NCBI GenBank assembly: GCA_018340375.1
Contig: JAFFJZ010000003.1
Coordinates: forward strand, 26,040,001-26,104,000
Length of the DNA stretch: 64,000 nucleotides
Reading direction: 5' to 3'
Source of the DNA: Gonatopus flavifemur
Lineage: Eukaryota > Arthropoda > Insecta > Hymenoptera > Dryinidae
Below the pieces are notes generated by a model. It ran no database searches. It was not told the DNA's origin and was given only the letters and a program-made list of their open reading frames with translations. Within the stretch, counting starts at the first letter, position 1. The number at the start of each line of letters is the position of its first letter. Both the position numbers and the translations under genes were made by a program. Shown in pieces: positions 38,938 through 50,048 of this stretch.

Positions 38938-39112
38938 CACGGAGAAAACAAAATTTGCCAACACAACACATCAAGGTATTATTGTATATAGGAAATAGCA
39001 AATTCTTTTTGCTGAAAATTATATTCTACAGTTAACTGGGTTGCTGAGAAAGCAACATGATCAACCAAGACAACCAATTCTCTCCACTGGGCTAGCAAAA
39101 TTTTCAGTACCT

Positions 39113-39612
39113 CCCAGACAGCACTGTAGGTGCTCGGGATATTTTAGAAACGTGCCCGTGGTTTCGCGACCTCTGATTCAAACAATTACATTTCTAAAAC
39201 ATTTTCAAAACTCGCATTGTCAAAACATTTATATGATTGATGCAAATTCCCCATTTCGTCGCTAACCTACGCCAACTTACAAATCATTCGTATTCAAAGT
39301 TTAATACATGACTAATCATCATCATCATCATGAAGTAATCAGTCTTATGACTGGTTTAATGAAATCCTCCAACCCTGTCTATTATCCGCTAACCGCTCAA
39401 TTTCTGCATATCTACGACAACCCTTATCTTGTATCATTTGCTTCATATAACTTAATCTAGGTCTACCTCTTCGAATTTTACCATTCATTTTTCCTTCTAA
39501 TATTGTTTTCAATAAGCTATCATGCCTTAATGTGTGTCTTATCAGATTACTTCTTCTTTTCACGACCTGTACGTTTTGTGAATGTTTACAAAACGTCTCA
39601 GTGCTGTCTGGG
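39113..39612. mobile_element. CCC-ended element with LINE inside, CT duplication
   Basis: The ends are CCCAGACAGCACTGTAGG and, inverted, CCCAGACAGCACTGAGACG. CT flanks each side (39111-39112 and 39613-39614). Shared terminal sequence shows it is the same family as 47469-47842. Its own sequence is about 250 bp; the rest is the LINE fragment. Confidence 0.85.
39315..39560 (-). pseudogene. LINE 3' end, reverse-transcriptase C-terminus
   Basis: On the minus strand a frame reads RRSNLIRHTLRHDSLL, then ILEGKMNGK, then RRGRPRLSYMKQM, and finally RYAEIERLADNRQGW before a stop at 39345-39347. This is the well-known C-terminal tail of insect non-LTR retrotransposon polymerases (H-LRHDSLL, EGK--GK--RGRPR). 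After the stop comes a tail of five GAT/ATG-type triplets (39315-39330), a short simple-repeat end characteristic of RTE-like LINEs, as opposed to poly(A). Only the last 75 or so residues remain, the usual result of 5' truncation during target-primed insertion. The frame continues upstream for about 110 codons through non-LINE sequence, which is chance. Confidence 0.85.
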
Positions 39613-39741
39613 CTACTATGGTATATACAGAACAGTGAACAGAGTTCGCTAGACGTATCGATATTTTTTGCTGCCACAGCGAAACAATTGCTGTCGTAGC
39701 TAACAAGATTGCTGTCACAGCTAATTTTTTTTCTTTGTGCG

Positions 39742-41936
39742 TATATCATCGCCACATCGAAAACTCCTTGTTTTTCACCAAATTCTTCGTTATCTAGAAT
39801 TCCCCTATGTCTTGAATTCTGCAAAGTACACATACAAAATGTATAAACCCTCCCGAGTAATCTATACATTCTACCCACAACAGAGGTTGAAACTTTCAAT
39901 AACCGATCCTATATAATAAACGACTGAATCGATTAAGGACATTCTGGCATGAACATGGAAATCCAATTTTGTTGATAATCACAAAAATTGAAATGAGGGA
40001 CGAAATTCAATTGATTGTACTGGTTCATTGGATGTTTTCATTCATTTTATTTGATGAGTAATTAATGCAGCCGTTATTATCGTATAAAATACGGATGTTA
40101 TTACGCTAAAATAATCCAATATATTATGATAATTCCATGCTCCCATAATAAATCACAACGAATTAATGATATAAATAAAAATAGGTGCACAAAACAGAGA
40201 ATATCTGTGAGATTTTGTTCAATTTACGTCATGTAATCATCAGGAATTTTGTGGGGAATGAACAATCAGAATGATCCATTGTTGAAAAATGATTGCGGAT
40301 GAAATAATAATTGCATCTTTTCTTCTTCACCTTGAGAAGAATAGAATTCCTGGAACCATTCTTGAACAAAGGAAATTAACACATTAAGCGATGGTACATG
40401 TTGCTAGGTAATGTACTGCAGACGCTGTCAACACCTACTCAGGGTTATTATGGTCATTAAAAGATAAGAGTCTCGTTTGTAGCACATTTTCCTGAATCGA
40501 TCAAATTGTCGACGTGGTATGAATCGTTTTTCCCTATCAAGGAAAAGAGGCTTTAAAAACGCGATGCATTCCAATCAATAATCCAATCGAACAAATGTTC
40601 TTTGGTAAAACCTCCTCTAATGATAAACTGATTATCGTGCAGTTTTTATCGGAGAATTCTATTGGAATATCGAAAACAAATACATTGGTTCTATATCATA
40701 TAATTGAACGTTAGAAAAAGAATTTCATACTTTTATCTCTGAATTGTGGAGGTCGTTGAAATTTTGAAATTGAAAAATAAAATCCCTTTTTCTTGTTTTC
40801 CTTGATGCTTTTGACATCATGAGGATTGAGGATGGGATAACATTCCAAATCCACGTCGAAAAAATTGAAATAAATGGTCAACTTTTTTCTTTTCCAACAG
40901 ACCATTTCCAGTGTTTTTTTCATCCTCGTGGTAAAAATTTTCTTTTATTCGGAAGAGATGCTCTTCTTTTATTTCTATCCAATTGTTTAAAATTTATTCC
41001 AAAATAATTCTAGATGACACGATGAAAATTCGGGATGAATATGAACGCATTGTATTGTACAATCCTCAAAGCATGATGCCTAGCGCATATCCATTTCATG
41101 ACGTACTTGACTCACAAAAAAAAAGTATACATCTAATAATTTTTCCACAAATTTTTATTAAAAAATATTGAATAGTTTAAAAAATACAAATGATCCCGTA
41201 GCGCTTGAAAAACAATTTCCCCTCCATGGCGGCATCGATTTGTCAAAAACCAGCACTCTGAAGAAAAAAAGAAAATTTTATTGTAATCTGTATGAATGTA
41301 GTTATCGTTGTACGTAGCCGTTCATTTTTATTTTGATTTTTCACAAAACGACGACCGACTGACGATATTCCCATTTTTTCGACCTTATTTTTTTGGTTTT
41401 GAAACTGTTTGAAAAATAGTAAAAATCAAAATTTTCCAAATTGGCTAGGCTTAACCTTAACCACTACTAAGACGAACAAAACAAAAAAAAGAAATTAGAA
41501 ATCGGTTCATAATTGTTCGAGTTATTGATGCCGCCAGTTCAAAAAAAGTCGTTTCGAGAAAAACGCGTTCGAAGTTTTTAGTCCATTTCTCTCGTAATGA
41601 AATCATGTATCTTTTAAATTTTAATACCTATGTTAAACTATCGAGTCCTGGACCATATGACGGTTCTTCCTCTCCATCTCCAGGGGTCTTGTTGGATTTC
41701 TTAATTTTTTAATCAATTTTTTCGATGCGATTCTCAGCAGCTTTAATCCGGGCCCTCACTAAAATCATTGTAACATAATCAATTTTTGGAATATTGACTT
41801 GAAATTTAGTAAACATATTTTTGAATATATAAACTTTGATTTAAAATAAACAAACAACATTTTTTTTCACCCATCACAGGGGCTATCCCCCTTAAGAAGA
41901 AATCGCTGATGAACCAAACGAGTGGTATTGAAGATA
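39742..41936. other. Gene-free stretch
   Basis: No gene recognised. About 41230-41900 has the look of an old dispersed repeat (GTTTCGAGAAAAACGCGTTC near 41550), but no boundary or protein can be named. Confidence 0.4.
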
Positions 41937-42219
41937 TTTTGACGCATGAAAATTTGAAAATGTTTGTATTTCGGGATCGCGCGAACGGATCAACTTCGTA
42001 GTGTGCTTAATCGAAAGTGTATATTCGAATTATATATTATTTTTTCAATAAACATAATGTGTGATGAGTTATTGTGCATGAAAGTTTCTTTTTGTGGGTT
42101 AAAACTCGGTTTACGTGTATAGATACACGGTAGCGCACGACTTCTGCTTTTTCTTCATTTATATGTTTTCACAGTTTTTTTCATGTCCTTGGCGTCGAGA
42201 CGCTACCGCGTCTCTTGAT
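41937..42219 (-). repeat. Palindrome-ended 330-bp repeat, copy 1
   Basis: Inverted relative to copies 2 and 3 (46116-46442, 47217-47909). In the repeat's own orientation it begins ATCAAGAGACGCGGTAGCGT, where GAGACGC and GCGTCTC pair around GGTA, and goes on through GTGCGCTACCGTGTAT and AACTCATCACACATT to a CATCATC-rich end. An A precedes the TC at the start of every copy, which could fit Helitron-like insertion between A and T. I could not find the matching CTRR end. Confidence 0.8.
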
Positions 42220-42471
42220 TCGAAAATTATGTTGTACGATTCTTCCAATAATATGGGATGTTAAAAATCTATGAGATAATAATTAAGAGTAAAAGAGAAA
42301 ATATGTGGTTAACGTACCAGATTTCAAATTGTACATTCGAATAATGTATCCATAACACAAGAATTTATATGAATACTCGCAAATCTCAGGGAAATAATAA
42401 CATGATTGTGAGTTATACATATTGTATTGAAATTTTACGATAACATTATTATGTTTCCTGAAAAATATGTA

Positions 42472-42490
42472 CACTACCGGTCAAAAGTGT
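42472..42490. mobile_element. Tc1-like terminal repeat, single end
   Basis: TA followed by CACTACCGGTCAAAAGTGT is the typical outer end of a Tc1-like element. It may be the 3' end of the relic at 44103-44440, whose frame is on the minus strand. The opposite terminus was not found. Confidence 0.6.
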
Positions 42491-44102
42491 GTTATCATAT
42501 TCATTCCATTCATAAAAACAGGCAAAAATTATCAAATGAAAAAAAAAACATTTCAACTCTACAATTTTGCCACTCCATATATATCAGGAATTAATTTCTA
42601 CTTGACACCTATTTATAAATGATCCAAATAGATGCATGGTAGAAGCAGCTTTGTGAACCCCACTGTTGGTTCGTATTTGACGCCCGAAGGCAATGCTATT
42701 TAAAGACTTTGTCAGAAACCAATGGTAAGAGCCTCTAACTTTTCACTTGAGGTGCATATTCCCACAGTGAGAAATAAGAAAATGTGAGAATCATCGGTAA
42801 AGTTTCGTGCCTCATTCCTGCAAATCTCATCATCTTTTGTTCGAAACGAACTAAGTACAGTAGACTCTTGGCGCGTACAGAAAATACTTCAAAGTTTGCC
42901 CGGAGTGAGATACAAGAATGAAATAAAAAAAGAAACAAAATAAATAAATAACGAAGCAAATGGTGAGAGAGAAGTAAATAAATAGCCTGGGTCGTTGAGG
43001 AATAGTTATTATTTACGACCGAAGAATAATAGGAATAACTCTCATTTTATTTCGTAGAATTCAACAATGAAGAGAGCTTTTTTCTTTAAAATTTGTATCG
43101 CCGTTATTGTAGTATTAATACGCCTTTGGCGTTAAAACTCGGTTTGTTCCAATTCATCTACTCCGTTCAGGTCAATCTGGGGCAATGCGAGCATTCGACC
43201 TTTTAATGACTTGTATGAAAAGTTAATTGATTAATATTACGCGGGAAATGGTATGGTCAGATACCTAGTTACGGTATATCATTTATTTTTACTACGCTGT
43301 CTGACGATAACAGTGGTATTTTCCCTTATTTCACCAACATTGTGGGGAATTTAGTGAATACGTATAAAATGAAAATTCCCGACGGGATTTTGATGAATTT
43401 TTGTCCAGAGGTCTACGACTTTTTTTGAAAGGGTTTACACACATTATAAGAGTTTCGAAACATTAAAGTTGTTTCCAGAATTGAACAAAGTTGTGGTAGT
43501 CACATTTATTGAACTCCGTTGTTCGATATTAAGAAAATTCCGAAAGAAGAAGTAAAAAAGATTCTAGAAATTTGTCAAATCATCAGTTTGACAGAACAGC
43601 ACTCATGTGGATGAACATGCTTGTACCATTTTGAACCCAAAAAGCTCAGCATATTTTCAAATTCTTGGAATGCATTGAATATTTAGCTGTACACTTTTGT
43701 TACCCACTTTCATTGAATAAAGCAATGAATTATTATTAAACATATGATGACTTCTGAAGAATTCCCCAATTCTTCTACACCTTCGATTAATTACCCAATC
43801 GAATGAAGTGATTTTATGAAGACTCGAAAGAAGCGCCATTTTTCCATCTTCGACGTCTTGAAATAAAGAAGGAAAAAATCAACAGATCAAACTCAAAGAA
43901 GTAAGAACGAAACTTTCACTTAAAAGGAAGAGCATTCTGAATACTTAATGTCTCTTGGAAGCCGAAGTATGGACTTGAGTCAATCATTAGCAACTGTCAG
44001 AAAATGTTGGGCTACTTCATAAATCATTCACATCGATCCGAAGTATACGAACGCGTCCACACCGCACCGTTAGCAGTTGATCATTGATTTGCTATACATG
44101 AA
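42491..44102. other. Gene-free stretch, possible decayed Tc1-like interior
   Basis: Minus-strand frames show no clear catalytic motif of a Tc1 transposase. If the two flanking pieces belong together, this part is too eroded or too interrupted to read. Confidence 0.35.
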
Positions 44103-44440
44103 TTATAATCTGTATCTGTTTGTATCTGTAGTCACCAGTCTTCTTGTGCTTTTTTGAATTTCCAAGATGTGCATCGATAAGTATGATGAAAAATAAAGTG
44201 AATTTGAGCGATAAAAGCATCTACTCAAAAGGAAACTTTGCGGTTCATCTTTTCTTGCACCCAAGCAATTTCTCTCTCTACGTGTTTTTCGAATAGAGGG
44301 GTTGGAATAGGGTTTTATATCCAGAGCACGTATATGTCTTTTTATTGTGTCACATGATATATTTAGATCTTTTTTCTCCAGTGCCACTCGTCCGGCAGCT
44401 GACAAGAGACGAGTATTCTTTGCGAACAGTGGAATCAGTT
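44103..44440 (-). pseudogene. Tc1-like transposase N-terminal relic
   Basis: Minus-strand reading gives LFAKNTRLLSAAGRVALEKK, then ISCDTIKRHIRALDIKPY and PSIRKTRRE. This follows the second DNA-binding helix-turn-helix of Tc1-like transposases (S--T--R-L---GL-----P-L---HR--R) and the start of the linker to the catalytic core. Upstream, a basic stretch KRKWTKRKT is readable in another frame, suggesting a frameshift near 44420-44440. The catalytic core is not recognisable, so the copy is broken. A Tc1-like end at 42472 may belong to it. A different DDE transposase related to Tc1 cannot be excluded. Confidence 0.5.
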
Positions 44441-46115
44441 TTCCTCTTTGTCCACTTTCGTTTCACGCGTACAACTATAATCCGGTGAATCATCGAAAAT
44501 TTTTAAGTCAAAGCTTATACGAGTAATCCATTTAAGAAGGAGTATTTTAAATTCTCACTGGAGCAATGGTTGGGTGAGTATTTTGTTATGTATAATTTAA
44601 TACACAAGAATTACAAAAATTGTATAGACATTGTTGTACAATTTTACCTTCTATTACCGTTGTAATTCATGGGCTTATTCATATACACTGAAAAAAAAAA
44701 TGTTTCAAACCGATGAATTTTCCTTTGAGTCTAAGAAATGAATTCATCCAATGGTATCCGTGGAGTTATTGCATCAACTTCATTTAGTATGTGATTCACA
44801 CGGAAGTGGTGAGATCATTAATTGGAATATGAGGTACTTAGGGTTGATACAAAAGTTATTGGATGGAAAATTTTGATTTTCGAATTCATGGAACATAATT
44901 TGATTCAATGAATTATGCATTTGATGAGCAGAAGCCATTCATAACACTGTAATAGACAACTGTAGTGCTAAAATGATAATTCCTCCTTTCAATAAAATAT
45001 TTAATTATTTGAATAAAAAAAGTTTTCAAATAGAAAAATATCAATATAAATAATATAGATATTTCTTGCATTCGAAATAAAATTTTTTTATGGATATGAA
45101 ATGAAAATTCTCTGTAAATAAATCAATATTTGAAACAATCAATATTCTTCCCTACCTAAGAAATTATTTCATAGAATGTACAAAGAGATTTTCTCATCCT
45201 TCAGAGAACTTATTATTATAAATAAATCTTTCTTCGAATCAATGAAATTCATTTTGATCGAATGAATGATATTTTACAAAATTTACAGAATAAAAAGAAA
45301 TAAGCAGGAGTCAGAGCATTCGCGCAAGGACGGAGCCAACTTTCCTAGTTCCTGTGTGATCTGTAATTTATTTGAAACAATTGGATTATTCGATCAGATG
45401 ATTAATATGATCAACAAGTTCGGAGAAACTGTTTTTCTCTGCGATCAAGGCATATCCGTTGATAACGTTCAATGCCGGAACCTGAAAGAAATATTTATTA
45501 AGACGGAACATTACTTACTATAGGTTTACGGTGGATTAGTTCTTTATATGCACACTGTACTGCAAGAAGATAGCTTCTGAGAAAGTATTGCCACCTTTTG
45601 AGAAGTAAACGCTATTTGTCGGAGTGAATTCAATACATTTTTATTTCAAAAACATCTTTCTTTGTTTCAATGAATTCATAAATTCAATCGATCTATCCAT
45701 TTTATGGACTCGATGAAACTTTTATTTGCAAGAAGCACTGGAATTTTGCAGAATGTGTAAAATTTAGACCTCGTCGAACGTAGTATTGACGAGAATGATC
45801 AGGTTGGAAATTTATTGACTAGAATTTTTCTTCAATCATAAATGAAAATTTCTAATGAGGTAATTTTTGAGATGTTGCTGAAGTTTAAATCGTTTATTGA
45901 AATCAATTAACCATAGAATAAGATGATATTCAACTATTAAAGCCCAAAAATCTTGCAGTACATTATTTTAACGATGTTTCCAGTGGCAAAGAGTTGATTC
46001 GCAATAATATGTAACGATGATTCATCAGATTTCACGAGTTTTACTTTTCGTTTTGTTTCTATAAACGATTCAAACTTCGAGGATACATTTATTCGAGGCT
46101 CACCTTGAACGCGAT
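44441..46115. other. Gene-free stretch with one solitary CACTG end
   Basis: At 44696 CACTGAAAAAAAAAATG preceded by TA resembles the terminus at 59423, but no partner was found. No gene is seen. Confidence 0.4.
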
Positions 46116-46442
46116 ATCAAGAGACGCGGTAGCGTCTCGACGCCAAGTACATGAAAACCCTGGAAGAAAAAAAAATGAAGAAGCATAAGTCGTGCGCTAC
46201 CGTGTATCTTTCTACGAAAACCAAGATTTTCTAGAGTCAAAAAATCTTTAACCCACAATAACTCATCACACATTGAATTTCACGAACGAATAATTACACT
46301 TCTATTATATGATTCGGATACACGCTTCCGATTGAGCACACTACGAAGTTGGTCCGTTCACGTCATCCCGAGATACAAACGTTTCAAATTTTCATGCGAA
46401 CAAAACATCAGGATTTTCCTTCATCATCATCGCAACTTTCGA
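46116..46442 (+). repeat. Palindrome-ended 330-bp repeat, copy 2
   Basis: Begins ATCAAGAGACGCGGTAGCGT and ends in a CATCATCATCGCAACTTTC block. Immediately after it, a new partial start ATCAAGAGACACGG appears (46442-46455), so copies can adjoin head to tail. It keeps the uninterrupted site at about 46376-46385 into which a miniature element inserted in copy 3. Confidence 0.85.
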
Positions 46443-46455
46443 TCAAGAGACACGG

Positions 46456-47095
46456 TTGCCCCAACTACATTTTTTCAGTTTTTTTTTTTAGGGCAACTGA
46501 AAAAATTTAGTTGTGGCAACTAAAAAAATTTAGTTGCGGCAACTGAAAAAATTTAGTTGTGGCAACTAAAAAAATTTAGTTGTGACAACTAAAAATATTT
46601 AGTGGTGGCAACTAAAAAAACTTAGTTGTGACAACTAAAAACATTTAGTTGTGGCAACTAAAAAAATTTAGTTGCGGCAACTAAAAACATTTAGTTGTGG
46701 CAACTAAAAACATTTAGTTGTGGCAACTAAAAAAATTTAGTTGCGGCAACTAAAAATATTTAGTTGTGGCAACTAAAAAAATTTAGTTGTGACAACTAAA
46801 AACATTTAGTTGTGACAACTAAAAACATTTAGTTGCGGCAACTAAAAAAATTCAGTTGCGGCAACTAAAAATATTTAGTGGTGGCAACTAAAAAAACTTA
46901 GTTGCGACAACTAAAAAAATTTAGTGGTGGCAACTAAAAAAACTTAGTTGCGACAACTAAAAAAATTTAGTTGTGGCAACTAAAAAAATTTAGTTGTGGC
47001 AACTAAAAACATTTAGTTGTGGCAACTAAAAAAATTTAGTTGCGGCAACTGAAAAAATTTAGTTGGGCAACTGAAAAAATTTAGTTGCGGCAACT
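46456..47095. repeat. 23-bp palindromic minisatellite, about 27 units
   Basis: Unit starts are spaced exactly 23 bp where measured (46506, 46529, 46552). Each unit holds the mirrored arms TTTAGTTG and CAACTAAA around a 3-base centre (TGG, CGG, TGA and variants), joined by an A run. Because the unit is itself a palindrome, each strand could form a row of small hairpins. The array sits between copies 2 and 3 of the 330-bp repeat. Edge units are diverged (CAACTG rather than CAACTA). Confidence 0.95.
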
Positions 47096-47216
47096 GGAAT
47101 ACACACAGACAAACCGACAGACGAAAATAAACCTGATTTCCTCTTTGTTTTCCTCCCCCAATTCCAATGTTCCTGAAATTTATATCATATAACTAACATC
47201 TCGTAAATCAAGAGAC

Positions 47217-47909
47217 GCGGCAGCGTCTGGACGCCAGGTACATGAAAACCCTGAAAGAAGAACAAATGGAAAAGCATAATTCGTGCGCTACCGTGTATCT
47301 TTACACGAAAACCAAGATTTTCGACAGTCAAAAAATCTTCAACCCACAATAACTCATCACACATTGAATTTCACGGAAAATAATCACACTTCTATGATAT
47401 AATTCGAATACACACTTTCGATTAAGCACACTACGAAGTTGATCCGTTCATGCCATCCCGAGATACAACCCAGACAGCACAGGAAGTTCTTTGAACGTTT
47501 TGAAAACGTGCGCTTGGTTTTGCGTGTTTTGGTCCCGCTGAAGCAAGTTTTACAAACGTTCACAGTACCTTCCCATTTGATACCCTTGAATACGTTCTAA
47601 GCACGTTCTTTTGATCTACTACCAGACGTTCTCATCATGTCTTCTAAACGTACTTTCATGAAAACTAACCTTGAAAAACCACAAAGTCACACGGGGACAT
47701 AGATATAACTAACCGAGACATTTGCATGTCCCTGGGACATACATGCGACGTTTTTAGAACATCCTGAGACGTTATTTGCACGTTCTCTGTGAAATCAAGC
47801 ACGTCTTCTGAACGTTCAAGAAACCTCCCGGTGCTGTATGGGAAACGTTTCAATTTTTCATGTGATCAAAACATCAGGATTTGTCTTCATCATCATCGCC
47901 ACTTTCGAT
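47217..47909 (+). repeat. Palindrome-ended 330-bp repeat, copy 3, interrupted
   Basis: Same orientation as copy 2, beginning ATCAAGAGACGCGGCAGCGT. The palindrome is slightly damaged here (GCGTCTGG). A 374-bp miniature element splits the copy at 47469-47842. Without it, the repeat runs on as in copy 2 to the CATCATC block. Confidence 0.85.
47469..47842. mobile_element. CCC-ended miniature element, AA duplication, empty site known
   Basis: The ends are CCCAGACAGCACAGGAAGT and, inverted, CCCATACAGCACCGGGAGG. Arms contain repeated GAACGTT and ACGTTC words. AA flanks each side (47467-47468 and 47843-47844). Copy 2 of the host repeat has the unoccupied site (GATACAAACGTTTC); occupied and empty sites differ by the element plus exactly two bases. 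Same terminal family as 39113-39612. Confidence 0.93.
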
Positions 47910-48823
47910 TTATTTTAATCACGCTAGCGACGATAGTTCTTCGTCGTCAAAATTCGGGAGGGTTCCTTCTATTGGCATAGAGATATTCTGTCTCTTTCCT
48001 TCTTGGGACATCCAATATTCTGTTCTTTTTCCTTTCTTCCAATATCCAATAGCATTCACTTCAGTTAATGTATAACTACCGTAACGGAATGTACGAAACG
48101 TGAATATACTGAAAATATTGTTGGTACAAATTGTGTTACACGTCTTGGGCTACCTCCAATTTCACAAAAATCATTTGAGTTTCAAGAAATATTCAAGTTC
48201 AATTTTTCAACATAGAAAATTCTCGAAGATTCTCGTGACAATTGTAATAACTTGCATAAAACTAAAGAATCATGTATAACAGCGTCAGAACAATATGTAA
48301 TTGTGCAATTGATGATGTTTAATCACAATAATGTTGAAGCAACAAAGGTAGAAAATATAAACATTAAAGCAGTACCAACTTCAAAAATTATAATTGCACA
48401 ACACTTTTATAAAGTTATAGCTGTTGTTTTTCATCAGGGTAGAAATATTTCTTAAGATAATTTCACATGCATGTTACGAAGTAAAGGTACAAAGTGGATA
48501 TTTATTCATGATCTGCAAGTTGAAGAGCGACGTTGGCCACGCAATGCTAAAGACTCGTATATATATTTCTTTGAAAAGCAATAATTCCGCTTCATCATAA
48601 AATTAGAATTCAATTACTGTGATATTGTACAGTTTTGGAGAATATAGAATACCTTTATAATACCATAACGAACAAAATATTCTTGAAAAATTTTTTCGAA
48701 CGATTTCGATGGATATTCCATAAAATTTTGAGAAATGTCTGGTACAGTACTAGAAAGTGTCTTCAATCTGATCTCTTGAAGGTATATCTTTTTGTTGCAT
48801 GATAAATATTTGACATCTCTTTA
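47910..48823. other. Gene-free stretch
   Basis: No gene or further repeat copy recognised. Confidence 0.4.
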
Positions 48824-49082
48824 CCCAGATAGCAAAAGTTCCAAAAACTAGATCCCATTGAATCCTTCTGGAACCACAAAATGAATCACTGAAATGTCAG
48901 TAGGATGGAGTTGTTGGAGAATTCAAATCGCCTTTTGTCATACTATATACAGTACAATATACAGTATGACAAAAGGCGATTTGAATTCTCCAAGGACTCT
49001 ATTCTGCTGACATTTTAGTAGTTCGTTTTGTGGCCACGAAAGAATTCAATGAGATCTAATTTTTGGAACTTTTGCTATCTGC
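48824..49082. mobile_element. Near-perfect long palindrome, CCC-ended, TA-flanked
   Basis: The left end is CCCAGATAGCAAAAGTTCC and the right end mirrors it with a damaged tip (GCAGATAGCAAAAGTTCC inverted). The innermost 35 bp of each arm (48914-48948 and 48959-48993) differ at one base around a loop of about 10 bases; the outer arms are more diverged. TA occurs at 48822-48823 and 49083-49084. A partial match to the left end lies at 63665. Confidence 0.85.
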
Positions 49083-49084
49083 TA

Positions 49085-50048
49085 CTTTTCACAATGATTC
49101 AAAAGAGTGACTGAAAAATTTTTGCTGGAAAGCTATTTTTAGCTTCATGCTAAACAGTACAAATTCTATCTTGCAAAAAGAAATTCATTTGGATATAATA
49201 AAGGCTAAAAACTTCTACCATTGGCCACGCCAAGTGTTGCTGGTTGATGCGAATTCCAAAACAGGGTTGCCTTTCACATCTTTTTTTTTAATGGTATATT
49301 TGTTATATCAAGTAATCTTCCGGAAAGAGTGAAGTATTTTTTTCAAGGATTTTTTTTCAAGTGTCATTGTAAAACGTTTGTATGGTTTTTGGGATTTGAC
49401 GTTATTTTTTACTGTGTTGGAGTTTTTAGGGGTTTTTGTGAGACATTTGTATGTTTTGTGGAATTCTACTTTTTTTTCACTTTTTGGTATCTATATATAC
49501 GGGCAGAACGATACGCTTGTTTTATTTATTCTTTTAATACAACAATGCTTTTTTGAAAATCATAGATTACCTTCAATACAGTTCAAACAAACTGAAGTTA
49601 CAATATACCAAGAATCTTTCACATATCCTTTGGATAACCAATGTACTTGGTCGCTCATATTGATTTCATATCTTTTTTTTTCAAATGGAGCATATCCTTT
49701 TATATCCCCTCGAAATTCTGAATGCAGTAAAATTTTCCTTTAGAATGTGTTTTTAGATTTTTCTATTCTTTTTCACTTGATTGATCGGTTGATCATCTCC
49801 CGTAATAATGCGTTTCATCTCGTCCTGATAGTCAGAGAGCATTGTTTTACACACTTTAACGCGACGATGTTTCTCCAGGAAATTCAGTGTTTTCGGTACC
49901 AATCGAGATTTGACGCGCCTGAGGTCCAAACATCCTCCAAAATGGTATTCAGTGATCCTTTTGAAATGTCAACATCATCAGCAAGATCTCGCATTGTTAA
50001 TCAACGATTTACAAGCACCAAATCTTTCCTCTCTTGGACGTGAACTTC
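49085..50048. other. Gene-free stretch
   Basis: Open frames at 49329-50043 are rich in Phe, Leu and Tyr and match no family. Low-complexity T-rich sequence is frequent. Confidence 0.4.

Larger units (their letters stand above)
38938..39739. mobile_element. CAC-ended element carrying two nested insertions
   Basis: The left end is CACGGAGAAAACAAAATTTG and the inverted right end is CACAAAGAAAAAAAATTAGC. CG flanks each side exactly (38936-38937 and 39740-39741). The right subterminal part repeats GCTGTCAC/GCTGTCGTAGCT words. The element's own sequence is only 38938-39112 and about 39613-39739, close to 300 bp. The middle is the CCC-ended element at 39113-39612, which in turn carries a LINE fragment. 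Its termini resemble those of 16800-17028. Confidence 0.72.

Noticed and set aside
39345..39899. Reading the whole 184-codon minus frame as one LINE protein
   Set aside because: Only the last 75 residues resemble a LINE polymerase; the upstream part crosses the ends of two miniature elements and is open by chance.
46456..47095. Regular short palindromic repeats reminiscent of a CRISPR array
   Set aside because: The 23-bp units adjoin directly with no unique spacers, and the context is eukaryotic with no cas genes. It is a minisatellite.
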